Source: Phycisphaerales bacterium (lineage in GTDB: Bacteria > Planctomycetota > Phycisphaerae > SM23-33). From it: a stretch of 25,248 nt of DNA. The first letter of the stretch is position 1. Each line of letters starts with the position of its first letter. Below, piece by piece: positions 7,901 through 15,017 of this stretch. A program made the translations under genes and the position numbers. Below the pieces are notes generated by a model that worked only from the letters and a program-made list of their open reading frames with translations, ran no database searches and was not told the origin of the DNA. The stretch is taken from assembly GCA_003485185.1 (NCBI GenBank), contig DNAS01000112.1, forward strand, positions 1-25,248, given 5' to 3'.

Positions 7901-10499
7901 GGTTCAGAATGGTCTGGGCGGCTTGCTGGCAACTGACTCCTGGATGCGAGGGCGACATGATGCCAGCAGCGTTCGGCTGGGTGGCCATCGAGAGCGTCAG
8001 GGCTTCGCTGGGATGAGCCGCGGCGAACCTTGCCGCCAGGACCTGCTGTTCGGCCGTCAGCGGCTGGCCCTGAACCTGAGCGGAGAACGCCTGGGCGCCG
8101 GACCCTTGGGTGGCGAGCGCATCGGTGATCGCCTGCCTCAGCGCGTCCCGGTAGTGCGAGAACCTCATGTCGGCAGAAAGCTTTGCCGCGTCTTGCCGGC
8201 TGTCGGAGAACACCACCAGCTTGCGATACTGTTGCCGGCCGCCGGCGGATATCCGCCGCAAGAGCGCGTCCGAGAGGACCTGGGCCACTTTCTGGAAGCC
8301 TGTGCGGAGAGTTCGGATGGGCGAGCCGATGTCGCGGCGCGACCAGTCGGCATCGCACCTAGGGCAGCGGGGAGGATATGCCTGCCTGGCGCTCTCGTCG
8401 TCGGGGGGGTTGGGAACGTGCATCGCCGGAACGTGGTAGAGGAATCCCGTCCCGCCGCCAAGAGAGACCCTTCCATCGGCAGGAGAGAAGCTGGCAGGGA
8501 GCCAGCATCGCTGTACGTGGGCCTGAGTCCATTGCGGAGATGCCGGAGTCTGGCCGTCAGGGGCGGGCCAGTAGACGGCATACCTGAGATGGTCCCGATC
8601 CAGCGATGCCATGTCAGGCGAGGCTTCCAGGTCCGGATGGTCGGGGCTGAGATACCACTCGTTCGGGTTGCCGGTCTCGCGGCGGTATCCTCCGAAGAAC
8701 ACTTCGCCGCACGCCTCGCAATAGAGCAGCTCAAGCACGCGCGAACCGCACCCGCAGGTGAGCACGGGCACGTAGTGGAGCTGGCCCGCGGGGCACGGCT
8801 GTGCCCGATTCGTAGCATGGCTGCACTGGCTGCTGGTGCATGCCCACAGGCCCTGCAAGTTCCGGAAGATGATGTGCGCCCGGATCGGGAGCGGCGCATT
8901 GCCATCCCGCCTGCGCGCGGCGCATAGGCCAGCTAGCAGGCCGCCGACAGCCTCGTTCGCGTCACCGGCGGGCGCGCCTGGGAAAAGGGACTGCGCGATT
9001 TGCTCTGGGAACCTTGGTGCCAGCTGGGGCGCTCCATCTTGGTCGGCGGAGCATGCCACACGCAGCGCGTCGGCGGCACGGATGTGCTGGAGGGCCGCGT
9101 TGAGTACTTGCTCGGGGGGATCTCCTGGAGGCGCCGCCGGGGCGCCAACCGCCGCACGGAACGATTCAGCCACCGCGGCCATCGCGCCGCCATCTGCCTG
9201 AAGGTCATCCCGCAATTGGCGCAGGGCCCCGATATGGGGGGCTGCGGCTGTGGCCGCCTGAGGGTCTGCGGGCTGGGCCGCACCCCCGATGATAGAGAAG
9301 CGGTTCCGGTCCCTGCCGAAGAATGCCTCCAGGTATTCCAGGCCGTCGCTGCCGCTGCTGATCGACGCGCTGGAAGCGATGATCCGCAACTGCTCGGAAC
9401 CCGGCGGCAGGCCCAGCCTGTCAAGCAGCACGCGGATCAGGTACGCCACCTCGGTTCCGGGCGTTCCGCGATATGTGTGCAGTTCGTCCACGACCAGGTG
9501 GAAGACGTGAGACCGGTCCGCCGCCAGCCACGCGCGGGTCTGGTCGAAGATGGGCGCCTCAATCCCGCGCATGAGCATGATGTTGAGCATGGAGTAGTTG
9601 GTTATGAGGATGTCTGGCGGGTGGTCCTGCATGTCCCACCTTGACCACATCTCACCCCCGTCCATGCTCTGGAAGAAGCGAGCGGCCGGTGTCCCCGCGA
9701 CGAGCTGGGCGTCCCGCTGCATCTCCGCAAGCTCGTCGCGGAGCCTCCCAAGCCCGGCTGCCGTGCGGCCGCCAGATACGGGCGTGCGCCCCGTGTAGCG
9801 GCCAAAATAGAAGCGGTTGCCTTGCCGCGAGGCCCCCAGCCATGCCCGAACGGGCGCGCTGTCCAGGCCATCCCGGAGCCTGGCAACCTGGTCTTCCACC
9901 AGCGCGTTGAGCGGGTAGAGGATCAGGGCCCGCATGGCCGCGGGCCTGCGGGAAGGGTCTTCATTGGCGCGTTGCGGGGCGCGGGGCTCCCATCGCCGGG
10001 TCTGCCCGCGCATTGTGAAGTGGTTCCACCAGTCCCACCGCTGGCCCCGCGGTTGCGGCTGGGTCCAGCTGGCGGACTCGCGAACAAGAGCTGCCGCGAT
10101 CGGCAGAAGGAAGCACTCGGTCTTTCCCGATCCGGTTCCCGTGGTGACCACTACGTCGCGCCCGTTCACGAGAGACTGTTCCAGTACCTCCCGTTGGTGC
10201 GTATAGAGCTCTCGGGCCGGAGGGAACATGCCCTGCGAAACAAAGCCTACGAGGTCGCTAACTTCGGCGGGCGACCATAGGCCCCCGAGCAGCGCGCTTG
10301 CGGCCTGCCCGAAGGTCTGGCCGCACGTCCGGTAGGCCGGCACCGGCTCTATCAGGGGCTGCCGGTACAATCTGCCGTCGACGTCGAGCAGCTGGCGGCG
10401 CTCGGACACCAGGTCCGGATATCGCAGGTCAAACGGGCTGTCGAGATAGCGGAAGTAGGTATCCCTGAGGCTGTCGAAGATCGAGATTGGGCTCGTCAT
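4962..10499 (-). CDS. Giant DEAD/DEAH helicase with DUF1998-type C-terminus, DruE-like
   Basis: This 1845-residue superfamily 2 helicase has Q-motif-like YTHQREVL (99-106), Walker A TTGTGSGKT (119-127), DELH (338-341), motif III-like SSASI (376-380), and motifs V and VI near 1170-1206 (TTMEAGVDIGS, QQRVGRAGRRG). A large insert separates the two RecA lobes and carries Cys pairs near 554-597 and around 1075-1090; another set (CRRCQ, CTACG) follows the second lobe. The C-terminus contains a DUF1998-like part with CQTSCPDCLRDFSN near 1720. Length and architecture match DruE of Druantia better than the split DrmA/DrmB helicases of DISARM. The start is the ATG at 10499, which forms an ATGA overlap with the preceding gene; the frame continues upstream but only as antisense-like sequence. 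It should be the motor of the system, using ATP to move on or remodel nucleic acid. Confidence 0.88.
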   Translation of the reverse strand: MTSPISIFDSLRDTYFRYLDSPFDLRYPDLVSERRQLLDVDGRLYRQPLIEPVPAYRTCGQTFGQAASALLGGLWSPAEVSDLVGFVSQGMFPPARELYTHQREVLEQSLVNGRDVVVTTGTGSGKTECFLLPIAAALVRESASWTQPQPRGQRWDWWNHFTMRGQTRRWEPRAPQRANEDPSRRPAAMRALILYPLNALVEDQVARLRDGLDSAPVRAWLGASRQGNRFYFGRYTGRTPVSGGRTAAGLGRLRDELAEMQRDAQLVAGTPAARFFQSMDGGEMWSRWDMQDHPPDILITNYSMLNIMLMRGIEAPIFDQTRAWLAADRSHVFHLVVDELHTYRGTPGTEVAYLIRVLLDRLGLPPGSEQLRIIASSASISSGSDGLEYLEAFFGRDRNRFSIIGGAAQPADPQAATAAAPHIGALRQLRDDLQADGGAMAAVAESFRAAVGAPAAPPGDPPEQVLNAALQHIRAADALRVACSADQDGAPQLAPRFPEQIAQSLFPGAPAGDANEAVGGLLAGLCAARRRDGNAPLPIRAHIIFRNLQGLWACTSSQCSHATNRAQPCPAGQLHYVPVLTCGCGSRVLELLYCEACGEVFFGGYRRETGNPNEWYLSPDHPDLEASPDMASLDRDHLRYAVYWPAPDGQTPASPQWTQAHVQRCWLPASFSPADGRVSLGGGTGFLYHVPAMHVPNPPDDESARQAYPPRCPRCDADWSRRDIGSPIRTLRTGFQKVAQVLSDALLRRISAGGRQQYRKLVVFSDSRQDAAKLSADMRFSHYRDALRQAITDALATQGSGAQAFSAQVQGQPLTAEQQVLAARFAAAHPSEALTLSMATQPNAAGIMSPSHPGVSCQQAAQTILNRAVNGPFPIIQLAADAAAQLLSQGMNPGGFTQDVLWTDPRNRRGSWRDLYDWPAGAAPQAKSPAVLTQQQQDHLRRIQDRALSEAMDIVFASGRRSLEAIRIVSATTDRIRFQAPSSLVQEACDGVIRLLGARRRLSTHGTWYVQGNPPRYVAGYLSAVAQHNGVGPAAFHQQILGHLAASGCLNQGQQILMVQELCLARAGNSFYECPQCRRIHLHPAGSLCTDCQTPLVGPRQMAQSPQALDYYGYLATSAGPVFRLNCEELTGQTSKADGRRRQRLFQDICLPAPQEVRLTDSLDLLSVTTTMEAGVDIGSLLAVMMANMPPMRFNYQQRVGRAGRRGAGLSVALTLCRGRSHDDYYFQRPERITTDPPPQPYVDMRRQAILQRVLAKEILRQAFAAMGLFVGQGGDNVHGEFGDAAAWDQPPAQPVQGSPANATVSQLVGGWIQNNPLAVERTCDVLLAYTSAELQAARPSLINFARQQLVTAVTQAANDPRLPQRSLSERLANAGLLPMFGFPTRIRFLFHERPTSAREWPPEDVVDRELDLAISQFAPSAETIKDGLVHTSIGVVDYQPQGISVAEQPGPLGPPLVVGMCRRCQAVDGSQNPAPTCTACGAAQPDYEHVRLSQPRGFRTWYGRSSDFDGVFEWTPRASRPKVGVTPVQLSPVANFGIRSDTETVYVINDNGGRQFTFEKLSQGETWATREALEKLDIANPPLDQGCQPDVRALASIKPTDVLILDIGAWPVGVQASPLRVEGRAALYSLGFLLRRAAAARLDIHERELKVGLKVTQDANGQVIGQVFLSDSLENGAGYSTYFGDPARAESLLRFIIGAGDTTFYAPLVEPSHADECQTSCPDCLRDFSNLAYHNILDWRLALDLARLALDASARIDFSVPYWHGVDAALAGPYFAAMPGWQHMTIAGLQAGRRSNRVEIISHPLWSTDPNHLGPIAAAAYAQAAASGATVTFKSIFEVARRPF

Positions 10500-11437
10500 G
10501 TAAGCTCCTGCCTGAGAATCCCTGCCGCCAGGCGGGCGGTCTCCGCGGGAACGTCGTGGTAGACAAGGTTGGCGGTCTGCGGGTCGTAATCCGGGGGCAG
10601 TCCTGAGCATGCGATGATTGCGCGCTCCACCAGAAACGGCGGCCGGCACGCGGCGGGCACCCGAATGGCCGCAGCGCCCGGATCATACCGCAAGACTCTG
10701 CGGCGAGCCCGCCTGAGCATCAGGTACTTGCCCACTTGGCCGGGGATCGCCCAGACCCTGCCTTTGCGGCGCAGGAAGAACAGGCGCTGGTGGCCGAATG
10801 TCCACCGAGACAATCCGCTGGACGAATCCGCTTGTGCTCGGGATGACGCGCACCAGGAGAGATCACGGGCGGAGAAGCGGTCCACGCGCCAGTCCGCCCC
10901 GAGCGGGAGATCGCGGAAGCGCCGGACTTCGGGGTCGTCTATCCCTGGCAGGCACTGGAGTATCGCCGCGGGCGCGTCCATCTGCCAGAGCAGCCCGGCC
11001 TGTTTCGCCGCCGCCGCCAACGAGCCGGCGTCTGGAGCGTGCAGCCGTATGGGGTCGGGGCACGCTGGTGCAGAGAGCACTTCGAGCGTGCATGAATCAC
11101 CTACAGACCGCAGTCGGTCCAGGATAGGCGCCGACCTCGCACCCGCGACAACTCCGCGCCAGCCGAAAGGATGGCGCGTGATGGCGAGGATAGGCGGCGC
11201 GACGCGCCATTCCGCATCGCCCGCGCCCGCAAAGAACTCCGCGTGTCCCAATCGCTGGAGGTTAAGCCTCAGCGCCTGGTAGATCGGCATGGCGTACTGG
11301 TCCGCAGCGTCGGCCGCCTCCCCCTGCTCCGCCGTTTCATCCGGCAGGACGTGGAGTTCCTCGACAGCTGATCGGAACTGCTGCCACGATCCTTCCACTC
11401 GCGCCGACATCCATATCAGGAGGGCGTTGGCGCTCAT
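10496..11437 (-). CDS. Unknown protein encoded between the membrane protein and the helicase
   Basis: This codes for 313 residues from the ATG at 11437, which overlaps the previous stop as ATGA; it ends with another ATGA overlap into the helicase. I recognise no catalytic motif. The N-terminus is a helical segment (LIWMSARVEGSWQQFRSAVEEL, read in two parts as LIWMSARVEG and SWQQFRSAVEEL). Then comes RVAPPILAITRH and GWRGVVAGARSAPILDRLR, alternating strands and helices, an Arg-rich patch KYLMLRRARRRVLRYD, and a C-terminal helix ETARLAAGILRQEL. It could be one of the accessory proteins DruF or DruG of a type II Druantia-like system, but I cannot match it by sequence. Strict translational coupling on both sides says it works in fixed proportion with its neighbours. 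The frame extends to 11560, but that part is antisense-like to the neighbour's coding end. Confidence 0.75.
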   Translation of the reverse strand: MSANALLIWMSARVEGSWQQFRSAVEELHVLPDETAEQGEAADAADQYAMPIYQALRLNLQRLGHAEFFAGAGDAEWRVAPPILAITRHPFGWRGVVAGARSAPILDRLRSVGDSCTLEVLSAPACPDPIRLHAPDAGSLAAAAKQAGLLWQMDAPAAILQCLPGIDDPEVRRFRDLPLGADWRVDRFSARDLSWCASSRAQADSSSGLSRWTFGHQRLFFLRRKGRVWAIPGQVGKYLMLRRARRRVLRYDPGAAAIRVPAACRPPFLVERAIIACSGLPPDYDPQTANLVYHDVPAETARLAAGILRQELT

Positions 11438-13845
11438 CGCCGGGACCTCCATATCTGGCGTGCCAACCTCCGGTAGCTCTGCCATAGACAGCGGGTTCGC
11501 TCGTCCGCCGCCGCAAGCATCAGCCCCTTGCGGCTTGCCGCAAGGATCGCAGCGCACCACTCGTCGACGAGCCTTCGCCGCCTACCCCTAAGGCATCCAG
11601 AAGAGGGGCGAGCCGGCTGATCTCTAACCAGAACGATCCGAGCGGCCCGCTTGTCACAGCGCCACGGGTCTGCGGGGAGTGCCCAGACGGGTTCAAACGG
11701 CAGGAAAGCCATGCACTCCGCCCCGCGAAGATCTCCCCGAACCGCGCAGAGATGTATCTGGCCTGGCTCAGCTCCTATGAAGAGAGGATTCGCCGCCGGC
11801 GCTGCGACGGTGTGGCTTTCTCCCTCGCAATCTTCAGGAGGAAGCACGGCCATCCCGCAGATCGCTGGTGACCGGGGCTGGCCCGGAGCGATCTCGTCGC
11901 CATGCGACCACCTATGAGCGTTCCACGTCTCCCATCCGTCAGCGCCCGGCTCGATGGAGTAGCTCTTGGAGGCGCTGTGGCACCACACCACGTGCGTGCC
12001 GAGACGATCCCAGCCGGGGGAGGCAAAACTGCCATCCGGCAGCGGTCCAGCCTCAACCCCGTCAATCAGCACCCGGCCGGCTTCCACTGCCATGCCCTTG
12101 AGGCGTATGCGCGGCGGGTAACCTGCTAGCCAACTGGTGCGGTATAGGCGTATGCCGCCGTCGAAGACGATCTCCACATCCGCCAGGGGGTGGAGCACTT
12201 CAAGGATATCGCCGTCACTGCGCGGCGGCACGGGGGACTTCGGCGAAACGCCTTTGAGGGCAACCCACCCAGCCGGCACGCCAAGATCGCCGGTCAGGAT
12301 GGATGGGTCGGGGCTTCCAGCCAAGCGGATGGCATCGAGGACAGCCTCCCGGCGGTCTTCAGTGCAAAGAACGATCTGGTCCTCACCGATCTCCAGCCGG
12401 GGCTTGCTCACGTAACCGTTGAGGCTGTTGTGGTGCCCCAGCACGTAGATTTCACGCCCGCTCAGATTCCACCGCACAGATTGGCCGTTTGCCTCGCCCT
12501 GCCAGACGAGGCCGCGTCGCAACACGGACGAGATTTCGGGAACCGCGACGTCTTGATACCACTCATCCTGCAATGCCAGCAGGGCTGGCGGATCGCCATG
12601 GCCGGAAACGGGAAACTCCTGGGGCAAAGACGGATCTCGCTGGGGAAGCAGTGAAAGGCAGGCGAATCCGCCATGCTCGAACAACAGGCGGACCTCCACG
12701 CGAAGGGCGCGTTCCCGCGGCGGCCCGTTGCCTGCCGCGCCACCGCCCGGCGTGCTGCCCGCTGCCGGGGCCCGCGTCGGCGGCTGGTACTGCCTTGGCG
12801 ATGCAGACTTGTTCGACCGTCTGCGTCGTGTCCTTCTTGATGTCTGCGAGCCCGGCTCCTCGGCGTCCCCAGAAGGCTCATCTCCGCCCTCCGCGCCAGC
12901 TTCCTCCTCATTGCCCACAGGCCCAGATGTTTCATCTGTAGGAGCGGGCTGCGGTGCTTCACCGTCCGAAGCCGGAGTTGATCGGTCACGAGATGGCCGG
13001 CTATCGGCCTCCTCGTCAGTATGCCCTCCATCTTCCGCTGGTCCTTGAACTTGAGAGCTACCCTCCTGTTGCTGGCCATCAGCATCTTGCGACGCGTGGG
13101 AGTCGGTGGCCAGCCGCCCATCACCAACCGGTGCGGTGCGAGCCTCGCCCGCACGGTCCTCCTGGGCATCCTCTACTGGCACTGGCGCGGGAGTGGCCCC
13201 CGGCGCAGATGGTCCTGGCGGACCCGATTCCTGACCAGTCCCTTCGTGGTTGGCTGTTCCGGCTTTGCCCGCCGCGCCTTCCTCGGCCATCGCGTTCGGT
13301 ACGGCTGAGGCAGCGCCTTCCTGGTCGTTAGCCAAAGGGGTAGCGGCAGTGGCGCCTGGCGGTGGCTCAGCGGGCGTTTCGACAGGTGGAGCAATCGTCT
13401 CGGCAGAGCCCTGATCCGCTGGCGAGGGTGGACTGTCAACAACTGGTGGACGGGTGTCTTCCCGCATCTTGGCAGCGTCTTCCTCCTCGGGCCGCGAGGA
13501 ACCTGCCTCAGGCAGCCCCCCGTCGGTTCCTCGAACGCCGCCTACAGCCTGCCGCTCGGACTCCGAAGGAGCATTCGTTTCAGATCCCTCGCTTGCCGCG
13601 GGTTCCGGGGCTTCCTTGTCGGGGATTGATCCGCTTGGGGTGGCGGCGGGACTGGCGGCAGGCAGTACCCCGGTCACTTCAGTCGAAGCGGCCTCGGGCG
13701 GCCTGAGGCCGGGGGTCGTCGTGACCCCGTCTGGGTGGCGGAACGGGCCGGGCGGGGTGGCGCGGCGGCGCCTAGCGACTACGGCCACCGCCGCCGCGAT
13801 GGCGCCGATACACGCAATAGCCAAAATGCCTGCCCATAATAACAT
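11434..13845 (-). CDS. Membrane-anchored protein with long disordered linker and C-terminal beta-rich domain
   Basis: This 803-residue protein heads the leftward operon. It begins with one hydrophobic segment (residues 1-23, LLWAGILAIACIGAIAAAVA) followed by RRRR, which by the positive-inside rule puts the bulk in the cytoplasm. Residues about 30-340 are low-complexity Pro/Ala/Gly/Glu/Asp sequence, strongly acidic, ending at a basic patch (RRTRRRRSNK). Residues about 375-803 form a globular, beta-rich part with VWQGEANGQSVRWNLSG, LYRTSWLAGYPPRIRLKG and WETWNAHRWSHGDEI, then a Trp/Arg-rich C-terminal helix. I recognise no known family. The ATG at 13845 (GGGG 8 bases upstream) starts right at the hydrophobic segment; a TTG at 13863 would add 6 residues. 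The last codons overlap the next start as ATGA. Tethering the helicase complex to the membrane is an inference. Confidence 0.75.
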   Translation of the reverse strand: MLLWAGILAIACIGAIAAAVAVVARRRRATPPGPFRHPDGVTTTPGLRPPEAASTEVTGVLPAASPAATPSGSIPDKEAPEPAASEGSETNAPSESERQAVGGVRGTDGGLPEAGSSRPEEEDAAKMREDTRPPVVDSPPSPADQGSAETIAPPVETPAEPPPGATAATPLANDQEGAASAVPNAMAEEGAAGKAGTANHEGTGQESGPPGPSAPGATPAPVPVEDAQEDRAGEARTAPVGDGRLATDSHASQDADGQQQEGSSQVQGPAEDGGHTDEEADSRPSRDRSTPASDGEAPQPAPTDETSGPVGNEEEAGAEGGDEPSGDAEEPGSQTSRRTRRRRSNKSASPRQYQPPTRAPAAGSTPGGGAAGNGPPRERALRVEVRLLFEHGGFACLSLLPQRDPSLPQEFPVSGHGDPPALLALQDEWYQDVAVPEISSVLRRGLVWQGEANGQSVRWNLSGREIYVLGHHNSLNGYVSKPRLEIGEDQIVLCTEDRREAVLDAIRLAGSPDPSILTGDLGVPAGWVALKGVSPKSPVPPRSDGDILEVLHPLADVEIVFDGGIRLYRTSWLAGYPPRIRLKGMAVEAGRVLIDGVEAGPLPDGSFASPGWDRLGTHVVWCHSASKSYSIEPGADGWETWNAHRWSHGDEIAPGQPRSPAICGMAVLPPEDCEGESHTVAAPAANPLFIGAEPGQIHLCAVRGDLRGAECMAFLPFEPVWALPADPWRCDKRAARIVLVRDQPARPSSGCLRGRRRRLVDEWCAAILAASRKGLMLAAADERTRCLWQSYRRLARQIWRSRR

Positions 13846-14133
13846 CCGACAGAACCCCGCCAAGATTCCTGTTGTTGAGCCACTTGGCTAGCGTACCGAA
13901 AGACGCTGCTGCCGACAAGGGCCATCGCGAGCGATGGGCGAGCGATGGGGAAAGTTGGCGGGAGCGGCTTGGCCAAGGAAGCCAACGCAGCCACGCGCTC
14001 TCGCCGCGCGGTCGATCCGCCCGTTCCTAGTTCTCCGTGCGTCGAGGTAATGGATGTCGGACGCAACGGATTGTGCAGACCGCCTCGATGAGCTATGCTG
14101 CCGCCAAGCAACCTCGGCGATGGAAGGCAAGCT
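13846..14133. promoter_or_regulatory. Divergent intergenic region with iterated GCGATGG motif
   Basis: The region lies between the leftward Druantia-like operon and the rightward zinc-ribbon nuclease gene, so it should hold both promoters, although I cannot point to convincing -35/-10 boxes in either direction. It contains a tandem repeat of CGAGCGATGGG (13928-13938 and 13939-13949). The first copy is also half of an inverted repeat, CCATCGC (13922-13928) facing GCGATGG (13931-13937) across two bases. Three copies of one heptamer in 27 bases suggest an operator for a regulator. Confidence 0.4.
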
Positions 14134-14994
14134 TTGGCGAAGAAGGCGAATCGCGACCGATCTGGCGAGAAGGCAGCCGTCGTCTACCCGACGTGCGTTC
14201 GCCATGCGCGGCCCCGCAAGGACGTCAAGCTCAGGCACTTCTTCCTGTGCGATGCATGCACGCGGCAATGGGTGCAGGAGGCATTCGACGGCAACGAACC
14301 GTGCACCTACGGCGACCCCGTGGATGGCTACTGCCTGCTCTGCAACAAGGTCACCAGCGTTCGGCTCCAGACCTGGTTCCTCTGCGACATCTGCGAGCGC
14401 GTTGCCCGGTCCATCGGCCGCAACCACGTCGCCGAGAAGGCGATCATGGACTTTTGGGCCGAGAAGATTCGCCCGAAGTGCCCGCACCTGGCGATCGCGC
14501 AGAACGACGTGTCATCCCTGCGGCCGCGCCGAAGCGATGATGTCTCCGGCGAAGGGCCGCTGGACTTCCTGGTGACCGACGAGGAGACTGGTCAGACCGT
14601 CTTCGGCATCGAGAACAAGACCGGCCGCAGCTCGATCAAGGACATGAGCCAGTTCCAGCTCGACGTGTCGGACTGCGACTCGATCCTCCACCACGTGCGA
14701 GAGCTCAACATCCCCGCATACATCATCCACGCCCAGGTGCTGGAGATGTGGCAGCCGCCCACGATGGGCTTCCACGCTGTCGGCCTGTGGTGGTCTGACA
14801 TCTACCGGATGACCGAGAACTTCGTGAGCGTGAAGATGCGGCGGATGGAGAACCGCGGCGCGGCTTACTTCAAGCGGGCGGCGTTCGCCCCCATCAGCAC
14901 CTTCGGGGACGAGCTCTACGACGAGGGCGGGCAGCTTCGGCTGATCCAGCGATTCCGAGCGGAAGGCATCCCGCAGATGTACGTCAGCGAATAG
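14134..14994 (+). CDS. Zinc-ribbon PD-(D/E)XK nuclease, probable type II restriction endonuclease
   Basis: This codes for 286 residues from a TTG at 14134, which has GGAAGG 6 bases upstream and gives a natural start (MAKKANRDRSGEK); an ATG at 14095 is the alternative. The N-terminal third carries Cys pairs in CDAC, CLLC and CDIC plus Cys21 and Cys57, enough for two zinc ribbons that could read DNA. The nuclease signature is PLDFLV (Asp144) followed by VFGIENK (Glu160, Lys162), spaced as in PD-(D/E)XK enzymes. The C-terminal part is mixed alpha/beta with no further motif recognised. The adjacent convergent gene is an N6-adenine methyltransferase, with only 23 bases between the two stops. That pairing is usual for a type II restriction-modification system. 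The recognition site cannot be read from the sequence. Confidence 0.7.
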   Translation: MAKKANRDRSGEKAAVVYPTCVRHARPRKDVKLRHFFLCDACTRQWVQEAFDGNEPCTYGDPVDGYCLLCNKVTSVRLQTWFLCDICERVARSIGRNHVAEKAIMDFWAEKIRPKCPHLAIAQNDVSSLRPRRSDDVSGEGPLDFLVTDEETGQTVFGIENKTGRSSIKDMSQFQLDVSDCDSILHHVRELNIPAYIIHAQVLEMWQPPTMGFHAVGLWWSDIYRMTENFVSVKMRRMENRGAAYFKRAAFAPISTFGDELYDEGGQLRLIQRFRAEGIPQMYVSE

Positions 14995-15017
14995 CGATTC
15001 GTAGAGCCCCCGGTCGG

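Noticed and set aside
6553..8927. Two other long frames across the middle of the helicase gene, one on each strand
   Set aside because: Both are Arg/Pro/Gly-rich and lack motifs, whereas the helicase frame over the same bases keeps conserved helicase motifs and Cys pairs.
4962..10499. DISARM (DrmA/DrmB) helicase
   Set aside because: Here the helicase and the DUF1998 region are in one chain of about 1845 residues, and no separate DrmB, DrmC or SNF2 protein is present. A DruE-like assignment fits better.
14051..14092. 13-codon frame upstream of the zinc-ribbon nuclease
   Set aside because: No ribosome binding site and no protein character; it is probably chance.
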